From contig JAEORM010000231.1 in the NCBI GenBank assembly GCA_016840905.1, positions 1 through 17,699 on the forward strand: a DNA stretch of 17,699 bases, read 5' to 3'. Positions within the stretch are counted from its first letter, which is position 1. Every line of letters begins with the position of its first letter. The position numbers were made by a program, and so were the translations under genes. The notes under the pieces were generated by a model. It saw only the letters and a program-made list of their open reading frames with translations. It was not told where the DNA came from and ran no database searches. This stretch comes from Candidatus Gerdarchaeota archaeon (GTDB lineage: Archaea; Asgardarchaeota; Heimdallarchaeia; JABLTI01). Positions 1 to 6,829 of this stretch are shown in pieces.

Positions 1-27
1 AAGAAAGTTTAATTTTTTTTCTTTCTT
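1..27 (-). terminator. Possible terminator of the minus-strand GTPase operon
   Basis: AAGAAAG (1-7) and CTTTCTT (21-27) form a 7-bp inverted repeat around an A/T tract, overlapping the last codons of the phosphoesterase gene. On the minus strand the transcript would carry this hairpin at its 3' end. The window edge prevents seeing whether a T-run follows, so this is a weak call. Confidence 0.25.
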
Positions 28-833
28 CTTATTTTTATTTCGTTATCAAATTTTTTACGTTCGTTTTGCAAGTCCTCTAAATTTCCCAATAGAACACCTT
101 CTAAAGTGAAGACCTCTGCATTATCAAAATCGATAGCATCTTTCATTGAAATTAATGTTTTAAAGAAATCACCATCAACTGAATATCCTTCAATATAGCT
201 ATTAAATACTGGCATAATAATATGTAATCTTTCTTTTCCATTTTCTGTAGGTAACCATTTTGCTTTTATCCAAACTTTTTCTGTTATTTTAGCACCAATT
301 TCATCTCTAAATGTAAATGCGGGGTGGCAATGTGCAGTTATGGTAATATCAGCATTAAAAGCATCTAATGCTGGAGTTGCATGCCCATGCCATAAGCCAA
401 TGGTTTTACCATCTTTTAAATCTAAAAACAAACCTGATGGTTGTATGATTTCAACACTTTCAGGAAGAACTTCTTCAATTTTCCCATCGTGATTTCCCTT
501 AATAATGGTAAGCTTGGTTAAAGGTTTAATTTTCTTCATAAATTCAAATATACGCCCTACAAGGGGATTATTAGTACCAAATATTTCATCTTTGAAATCA
601 CCCAAGATAATAACATGATCAGGTTTATGCTGCTTCACTAATTCAATTAGTTCTTCTTCTGGTCTTTTTGATAAAGGTAAAATAATTCCTTTCTTATTTT
701 TTCCATAAATAAATCCTATATGCAAATCAGCTACTAAGAGTGTTTTCCCATAAATGGTAGAGTCAAAGATTAATGCTGGTTTATTTGGTATAATATAGGT
801 TGATGATTCAATTTTATTCTCATCTTCATCCAT
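9..833 (-). CDS. COG1407-type calcineurin-like metallophosphoesterase
   Basis: A 274-residue predicted metal-dependent phosphoesterase of the ICC-like/COG1407 kind. The metal-binding motifs appear in family order: DLHIG (D36, H38), GDF (D79), GNHDG (113-117), HGH (149-151) and AHCHP (167-171). The family uses two metals to hydrolyse phosphoesters; the substrate of this group is not known to me. The protein is probably cytoplasmic, as no signal peptide or membrane segment is visible. The reading frame can start at an ATG at 875, but no ribosome site precedes that. The ATG at 833 has GAGG 9 bases upstream and leaves a normal short N-terminus before the first metal motif, so I prefer it. It follows the longin-like gene by 44 bases and is probably cotranscribed with it. 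The C-terminal third has no motif I recognise. Family call is firm; role is open. Confidence 0.88.
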   Translation of the reverse strand: MDEDENKIESSTYIIPNKPALIFDSTIYGKTLLVADLHIGFIYGKNKKGIILPLSKRPEEELIELVKQHKPDHVIILGDFKDEIFGTNNPLVGRIFEFMKKIKPLTKLTIIKGNHDGKIEEVLPESVEIIQPSGLFLDLKDGKTIGLWHGHATPALDAFNADITITAHCHPAFTFRDEIGAKITEKVWIKAKWLPTENGKERLHIIMPVFNSYIEGYSVDGDFFKTLISMKDAIDFDNAEVFTLEGVLLGNLEDLQNERKKFDNEIKIRRKKKN

Positions 834-877
834 TATTCTTTGCCTCTTAAATGAGCTACTATTTTTGTTTCTCATTC

Positions 878-1969
878 TTAAAATATTGCAATGATTTTAA
901 CAAAAAGTAAATCAATTAAGAGTTCCAGACCTTCCCTTCTAAATCCTGTTAGCTTGAAAAATTCGATTAATTTGCTTCCATCCAATTCTTTATCAGCTAA
1001 CACTTTTATCCAATCACCATGAGTTTCTATTAGATTCTCTAATTGCTTTTCAAAGTCTTCATTTATGAATTCTGTTATAGTGAAATTCTCCATAGAAATA
1101 AAATATTGTAAATAAGGTAAGAAATATTCTAAATCAACTTCTTCATATAGTAGTCTATCAAGAAACTCAGCCATAACTAGTATTCTTTCTTTCAGATCTA
1201 TTTGACTAGGTAAAACTTGAATGATTCTTAATAAAAGCTCTAAATTATCAATAACTTCTTCTTGGAGCATCCTTCGAACATCGATTTCCAATTGAAATCT
1301 TTCTGAGGATATTTGAAAAATATTTCCTATATTGCTATTTATTTGATTGAATTTATTGGAAGCACAAACGATATATGTTTTACCTAATTCTCTATCAATA
1401 ATTGTTATTTTATGTAATAAATTGAATCGATTGCTCATTAACAAAAAACGAGTTTTACTTTCTTTTTCACCTTCTTCTCCTTTTGATTCAAAATTATTTA
1501 CTTTACTATCATCAGTTAATACTTGTGGTGTTGGTATATCTTCTTCTTTTCCAGGAGTATAATTTCCATTAGTGAACTCATCAATACTACTAATGACTTG
1601 CAGAAGATTGTTTAGCATTTTAAAATAAGGTTTATTTTCTCCTTCTTGATAACATCTCTGAATAATCTTATCTAAGGTATCTTCCATTTCTTTAAGTTCA
1701 TATGTAGTCTTAGTAATTAGTGCTATCCCAAATTGCCTTTTCTTTCGGATGAAATTAGGATCTCGTAATGAAACCGTTTTTGCATAGGCTGTTTGTTCAT
1801 TGATTTTTCGAACGGAAAAATCTAATGCCCTAATTATCCACATTAGTATATTATCCGCTTCACCCATCTGAGGTACCACTAAATTACCAGGATTTTTCTT
1901 CCGAATCACTGGGCCCTTTAAGGAATCAAATTCAACTAATACTGCTGAGATATTTTTTTCTTGACCCAT
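878..1969 (-). CDS. Longin-like domain protein (hypothetical), partner candidate of the Rag-like GTPase
   Basis: A 363-residue protein with no catalytic motif. Residues 5-115 look like a longin/roadblock-type alpha-beta fold. An opening strand AVLVEFDSLKGPVI carries the 'F...GP' pattern seen at the start of NPRL2, folliculin and DENN-type longin domains. It is followed by a helix and a strand pair ending in RKKRQFGIALIT. Residues about 130-175 are an acidic, low-complexity linker. The remainder (175-363) begins with short beta-type segments and then is mostly amphipathic helix. The ATG start has GAGG 7 bases upstream. The gene lies 45 bases downstream of the Rag-like GTPase gene on the same strand, so the two are probably one transcript. 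In eukaryotes longin-containing proteins regulate Rag GTPases; a similar role here is inference. The coding region is well supported; the fold assignment is moderate and needs a profile or structure comparison. Confidence 0.8.
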   Translation of the reverse strand: MGQEKNISAVLVEFDSLKGPVIRKKNPGNLVVPQMGEADNILMWIIRALDFSVRKINEQTAYAKTVSLRDPNFIRKKRQFGIALITKTTYELKEMEDTLDKIIQRCYQEGENKPYFKMLNNLLQVISSIDEFTNGNYTPGKEEDIPTPQVLTDDSKVNNFESKGEEGEKESKTRFLLMSNRFNLLHKITIIDRELGKTYIVCASNKFNQINSNIGNIFQISSERFQLEIDVRRMLQEEVIDNLELLLRIIQVLPSQIDLKERILVMAEFLDRLLYEEVDLEYFLPYLQYFISMENFTITEFINEDFEKQLENLIETHGDWIKVLADKELDGSKLIEFFKLTGFRREGLELLIDLLFVKIIAIF

Positions 1970-2014
1970 TTTTTTGCCTCTTTTTTAAGATCGCTAAATT
2001 ACCTTCTAAGATTT

Positions 2015-2977
2015 TTAATTTTGATAATTAACATAAACCTCTTGCAGTTTTTCCAATCCTCTTTTATTAATCAAACGAGCCATCCCAAGATGGACTGTTG
2101 GGTTTCCAATAAATAATGCCAAATAATCTCTTTTGGTGCAATTTATTCTTGATATCAAACTGTAATTACTTTCATCATCTTCCTCTAAAATAACAATCTT
2201 AACACCATCTTTGACCAAATCTTCTTGGAATTCTTCTGTTGCAGAGAAGATTTTTGCAACATAAGCAGCATAAATTAAGGATTCTTCATTTCCCGTGAAT
2301 GATTCACCTATTAATAGCCCATGTGGATCGGTGATTAAAACAATTTTAGCTCTGACTTGTTCTCTTATCCAATCAGCTAATTCATCAAAATCAATTTTTA
2401 TTGTTCCAACATGATTAGCAATTGCTTTTAAAAACGGTTCATGTATTGATTCAGGATAAAGAATTGATGTTTCGAAAATCTTGAATTGCATAATTATTCC
2501 AGGATATAATTGTGCTAGTGGTTCCAAGATTTCTTTTTGAATAATTGATGTATTACATGCTTCTTTTAAATCATGTTTATGAGCAAAAAAGAGAAACTTA
2601 CTGCATTCAGGTGATAATTCAAGTAAATCCTCAATCGAATGTTGTAATTCAATTTGTGCGTCTTGAAATCGTTCTTTATCAGATGAATCCACTACAAAGA
2701 TAAAAGTGCTAACTTCACTGAAATATTCTGTTTTCATGGAACCATGATATTCATTTATTCGTAAATCTTCTTGTCCAGGAGGAATAAAAAACACATAATT
2801 CTTTTTTAAGAAATTTTTATTGAAAATTTCTATATCTCTACTAGGTGTTCTTCGTAAAGCTGCTTCAGTTGAAATATATCGTAAAACATCTTGTATCGAA
2901 CTTTTCCCAGCATTATCTATCCCCGCGATTAATACTTTCCTTGTTTCCAATTCTAAATCTTGATTTTGCATTTGCAT
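2015..2977 (-). CDS. Rag/Gtr-like small GTPase with C-terminal roadblock domain
   Basis: Residues (counted from the ATG at 2977) 13-190 form a Ras-superfamily G domain: P-loop GIDNAGKS (19-26), switch II PPGQED (66-71), G4 HKHD (133-136) and a G5-like TSI (170-172). HKxD and TSI match the Rag/Gtr family, which has HKMD and TSI, rather than Ras/Rab with NKxD and SAK. Residues about 195-317 match the roadblock/LC7 fold, with LITDPHGLLIGE near its start, as in Rag proteins and MglB-like regulators. Rag GTPases work as roadblock-tethered heterodimers at membranes in nutrient signalling; the archaeal role is unknown. The G3 aspartate is replaced by Ile. The frame extends to a TTG at 3016, but neither site has a clear ribosome site and the ATG sits just before the G domain. 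It leads a probable operon with the longin-like and phosphoesterase genes. Confidence 0.88.
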   Translation of the reverse strand: MQMQNQDLELETRKVLIAGIDNAGKSSIQDVLRYISTEAALRRTPSRDIEIFNKNFLKKNYVFFIPPGQEDLRINEYHGSMKTEYFSEVSTFIFVVDSSDKERFQDAQIELQHSIEDLLELSPECSKFLFFAHKHDLKEACNTSIIQKEILEPLAQLYPGIIMQFKIFETSILYPESIHEPFLKAIANHVGTIKIDFDELADWIREQVRAKIVLITDPHGLLIGESFTGNEESLIYAAYVAKIFSATEEFQEDLVKDGVKIVILEEDDESNYSLISRINCTKRDYLALFIGNPTVHLGMARLINKRGLEKLQEVYVNYQN

Positions 2978-3471
2978 ATATATCAACCAGCTATTTCTTC
3001 TAACAACCGAAGACAATTTTTCAATAATAATTGTAGATTTAAGGATTAAAAAACCACGATTTTATTTTTTCAAATGAATAGAAAAATTATTGTAGTTGAA
3101 AAACTTATACTATTTTTGCTAAAACAATAAATAGTCATGTCAATAAGTTAGAGGGAATAGTATCAACCAGTTTAAAATCATTAACAAATTTATCAAAATT
3201 ATACACTTCTTTACCTCATTTCCAACAGACTTAGTGCTTTTCATCCTATTTGCTCAAAAATCATCTGAAAAAGTAGGTGCTATAAATAGCATCTAGATAA
3301 TAGCTACTACTAAAAGATACCATAAAAACCGTTTCTAGTAGTAAGATTTAAAAGAAGATAACACACGAAGAAGACGTGTTGCTCTTCCAGCTGGAGAAAA
3401 ATATTAAAAACAATTAGCTTTTTGACATGAAAAATTGTCCTAGAAGTCTGTGTCAGTGAGGCTATAACTGA
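2978..3471. other. Gene-free divergent region between the GTPase operon and rpoB
   Basis: I find no coding region, tRNA or other known RNA here. It must hold the promoters of both divergent operons. Visible elements: a bulged 14-bp stem at 3102-3149; a TATA box at 3281-3288; an inverted repeat TACTACTA/TAGTAGTA (3305-3312 and 3336-3343); a small hairpin ACACG-N7-CGTGT (3363-3379); a palindrome TCCAGCTGGA (3386-3395); and a second TATA-like stretch at 3401-3409. On the minus strand A/T-rich stretches near 3037-3043 or 3058-3068 could serve the GTPase gene. A possible ATG at 3428 gives only a 10-codon frame. Confidence 0.6.
3281..3288 (+). promoter_or_regulatory. TATA box, likely rpoB operon promoter
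   Basis: TATAAATA is a near-ideal archaeal TATA box. Transcription would start about 25 bases downstream, near 3310, giving a leader of roughly 160 bases before rpoB that includes the TACTACTA/TAGTAGTA repeat. A second candidate, ATATTAAAA at 3401-3409, would give a start near 3430 and a 40-base leader. Which one is used cannot be told from sequence. Confidence 0.5.
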
Positions 3472-6400
3472 ATGTCTGAAACTTATAAACTAACAATAGA
3501 GGATAGATGGATTCTTATAGAGTCAATGGTTAAGGAACTAGGGCTTGTGCGACAACATCTTGATAGTTATAACGAGTTTATACAAAATGGTATGCAAGAA
3601 GTTGTAAAAGAAATTGGTAGCATAAAGCCTGAAATCCCGAATTATTATGTTAAAATTAACAAGATTGACATGGATCCACCTAACATTCGTGAAGCGGATG
3701 GATCTTTAAATAACATTTATCCTAGTGAGGCTAGAATTAGGAATCTAACATACACTGCTCCATTATATCTTGAAATGACCCCTATTAGAGTAGATGAAGC
3801 AGGAAATGAAATTCCTCGAGAAACATCCCGTGTTTTTATCGGGAGAATGCCAATCATGCTCAAATCAAAGGTTTGTCCTCTTAGTCGAATGACTGACGAA
3901 GAATTGATTAAAGCAGGTGAAGATCCTAACGATCCTGGTGGGTATTTTATTATCAACGGTAGTGAACGTGTTTTAGTTACACAAGAAGATTTAGCTCCCA
4001 ATCGTATTTTAATTGAGAAAAAGAGTGGCAGCGTTACTAGTATGGCAAAAGTATTTAGTACTGCTCAAGGTGTTAGGGCACCAGTCACTATGGAACGATC
4101 TCGAGATGGGAGTTTGAATGTTAGCTTCCCCTCTGTTCCTAGAAAAATACCTTTTGCTGTATTAATGAAAGCTTTAGGTTTGGAATCAGATAAGGCTATT
4201 GTTGATGCGGTCACAGATGATCCTGATGTTCGAAAGGAATTAATTCCATCTCTTGATGAAGCTTCAGAAATAACTGATGAAGAAAAAGCTCTTGATTTTA
4301 TCGGTAAACGAGTTGCTGTAGGTCAAACAATGGATTATCGTATCAAACGAGCACGAGACATTTTGAACAGATATCTATTAAGACATCTTGGTACAGACGA
4401 AGAACATCGTATTGGGAAAGCATATTTCCTAGGGCAAATGGCTCAACGTGTTCTTGAATTAGAGCTCAATAAACGTCAAGAAGATGATAAAGATCATTAT
4501 TCAAATAAACGACTTAAATTATCAGGAGAGTCCTTAATCTCTCTCTTTAGAGTTGCTTTTATGAGTCTCTGTCGAGATATTAAATATCAACTTGAACGAA
4601 CTGCTGTAAGAGGTAGAACTCCAAACATAAGAACAGCAGTACGTGCTGATGTTATCACAGAACGATTACGACATGCTTTAGCAACTGGAAATTGGGTGGG
4701 TGGAAAAGCAGGTGTAAGTCAATTGCTTGATAGAACTAATTATATTTCTACATTAAGTCATTTGCGTAGAGTTGTTAGTCCTTTAAGTCGAAACCAACCT
4801 CATTTTGAAGCACGTGACCTTCACCCAACACATTTCGGAAAAATATGCCCAAGTGAAACCCCTGAAGGACCAAATTGTGGTCTAGTTAAGAATTTAGCAA
4901 TGGATGCATATATCAGTGTTGGTGTTGATGAGAAAATTGTTGAAGATTATCTTAACACCTTAGGATTAAATGAATTAAAGAATATGAAATCTACTGATGC
5001 TTGTAAGGTATTCCTTAATGGTCGATTATTAGGTTCTCATCCTGACCCAAGTGGCTTTGTTAATGATATTAGAAAAGCTCGACGAAAGGATATACTAAGT
5101 TCCGAAGTAAATGTAAACTTCTATGAAGATATCCAAGAAATTCAAATAAATTGTGATCATGGTCGTGTTAGGAGACCAGTTTTAATTGTTGAGAAATCAA
5201 AACAAAAATATGATCAAAAACATGCTGAAAAAATCCGAACAGGTGCTTGGGTTTGGTCTGATCTCATTCGTAGAGGAATTGTTGAATATCTTGATGCTGA
5301 AGAAGAAGAAAGTTCTTATATTGCAATGGAACCTGAAAATCTTGATAATGATCCCAATTATTCTCATCTTGAAATCGCTCCCAGTTCAATTCTAGGTATT
5401 TGTGCTTCTTTAATTCCTTTTGCAGAACACAACCAATCACCAAGAAATACCTATGAATCTGCAATGGCAAAACAAGCATTAGGTATGTATGCTGCTAACC
5501 ATCGATTGCGAGTAGATACAAGATCACACATCCTATTTTATCCTCAAAAACCATTAGTCAAAACTCATGGTATGGATATTATTAATTTTGATAAACGTCC
5601 TGCAGGTCAGAATATGGTTATAGCTCTTCTAAGTTATGAGGGTTATAATATGGAAGATGCTATTATCTTTAACAAACACTCAATTCAACGTGGTTTAGCT
5701 CGCTCAGCCTTCTTTAGACGTTATGAAGCTGAGGAACGACGATATCCCGCAGGTCAAGAAGATAAATTTGAACGAATAAATAAGGATGTTCGTGGTTTTA
5801 GACCACCAGAAGCTTATGTTCATTTAAGTAGTGATGGTATTGTCGAACCTGAAAGTAAAATCAATGGTGATGAAGTAATCATTGGTCGAACCTCACCTCC
5901 AAGATTTCTTGAAGAATATAGTGAATTCGAAGTTAGAGCACCAATAAGACATGAAACTAGCATAAGCATGCGACATAGTGAAGAAGGATTTGTTGATACA
6001 ATCATCTTAACAGAAACAAGTGATGGTAATAGACTCGTTAAAGTAAAGATGCGAGATATGCGTATCCCTGAACTTGGAGATAAATTTGCTTCAAGACATG
6101 GCCAAAAAGGAGTCATTGGTTTAATTGCTCCTCCAGAAGACTTGCCATTTACATCCGAAGGTATCACTCCTGATATTATTGTTAACTGTCACGCTATTCC
6201 TTCACGTATGACTATTGGTCAAATCTTAGAAACCATGGCTTCTATCCTAGGTTCTAAGAAAGGAACAGTGATTGATGCAACACCTTTTGAAGGAATATCT
6301 TCAGATGCATTAGTCAAGGGTTTGAAACAATTAGGCTTAAATTACTATGGCAAGCAAGCAATGTATAATGGTATTACGGGACGAAAATATGATGTAGATA

Positions 6401-6813
6401 TATTCATGGGAATTGCTTATTATCAAAAGTTACATCATCTTGTAAAAGATAAGACCCATGCTAGATCAAGAGGACCCGTTCAAATTCTTACACGCCAACC
6501 AACAGAAGGTCGTGCAAGAGAAGGTGGCTTACGTTTCGGAGAAATGGAACGTGATTGTTTAGTAGGTCATGGAGCAGCTCTCTTATTGAAAGAGCGTTTA
6601 TTAGAAGAATCTGATAAAACCTCGATCAATGTTTGTGGTAATTGTGGTGTAATAGCTACTTATGATCGAAATAAAGACAAATACTTCTGTCCCGTATGCA
6701 AGGGCGAAGCTGAAGTATCTCAAGTAGTTATGAGCTATGCATTTAAGCTATTACTACAAGAGTTAATTTCACTGGGAATGGCACCAAGGTTAGTGCTAAA
6801 GGACCAAGCATAG
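3472..6813 (+). CDS. rpoB: DNA-directed RNA polymerase subunit B (unsplit)
   Basis: A 1113-residue second-largest RNA polymerase subunit (Rpb2 orthologue), forming one side of the active-centre cleft. The family landmarks are intact and in order: HPTHFGKICPSETPEGPNCG near 450-470, GYNMEDAIIFNK near 724-735, GDKFASRHGQKG near 870-881, and a C-terminal zinc motif CGNCG...CPVC near 1053-1078 followed by the conserved tail ending in MAPRLVLKD. Length fits the single-chain archaeal B, unlike methanogens and halophiles where B is split into B' and B''. There is no intein or frameshift. The ATG at 3472 has only a weak ribosome site (GAGG about 12 bases upstream). It opens the polymerase operon; rpoA1 starts 16 bases after its stop. 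The usual upstream neighbour rpoH is not present in the window. Confidence 0.98.
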   Translation: MSETYKLTIEDRWILIESMVKELGLVRQHLDSYNEFIQNGMQEVVKEIGSIKPEIPNYYVKINKIDMDPPNIREADGSLNNIYPSEARIRNLTYTAPLYLEMTPIRVDEAGNEIPRETSRVFIGRMPIMLKSKVCPLSRMTDEELIKAGEDPNDPGGYFIINGSERVLVTQEDLAPNRILIEKKSGSVTSMAKVFSTAQGVRAPVTMERSRDGSLNVSFPSVPRKIPFAVLMKALGLESDKAIVDAVTDDPDVRKELIPSLDEASEITDEEKALDFIGKRVAVGQTMDYRIKRARDILNRYLLRHLGTDEEHRIGKAYFLGQMAQRVLELELNKRQEDDKDHYSNKRLKLSGESLISLFRVAFMSLCRDIKYQLERTAVRGRTPNIRTAVRADVITERLRHALATGNWVGGKAGVSQLLDRTNYISTLSHLRRVVSPLSRNQPHFEARDLHPTHFGKICPSETPEGPNCGLVKNLAMDAYISVGVDEKIVEDYLNTLGLNELKNMKSTDACKVFLNGRLLGSHPDPSGFVNDIRKARRKDILSSEVNVNFYEDIQEIQINCDHGRVRRPVLIVEKSKQKYDQKHAEKIRTGAWVWSDLIRRGIVEYLDAEEEESSYIAMEPENLDNDPNYSHLEIAPSSILGICASLIPFAEHNQSPRNTYESAMAKQALGMYAANHRLRVDTRSHILFYPQKPLVKTHGMDIINFDKRPAGQNMVIALLSYEGYNMEDAIIFNKHSIQRGLARSAFFRRYEAEERRYPAGQEDKFERINKDVRGFRPPEAYVHLSSDGIVEPESKINGDEVIIGRTSPPRFLEEYSEFEVRAPIRHETSISMRHSEEGFVDTIILTETSDGNRLVKVKMRDMRIPELGDKFASRHGQKGVIGLIAPPEDLPFTSEGITPDIIVNCHAIPSRMTIGQILETMASILGSKKGTVIDATPFEGISSDALVKGLKQLGLNYYGKQAMYNGITGRKYDVDIFMGIAYYQKLHHLVKDKTHARSRGPVQILTRQPTEGRAREGGLRFGEMERDCLVGHGAALLLKERLLEESDKTSINVCGNCGVIATYDRNKDKYFCPVCKGEAEVSQVVMSYAFKLLLQELISLGMAPRLVLKDQA

Positions 6814-6829
6814 AGATGGAGGAAGAAAA

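Noticed and set aside
3428..3460. Ten-codon upstream frame before rpoB
   Set aside because: Very short, no ribosome site; treated as chance, although a leader peptide cannot be excluded.
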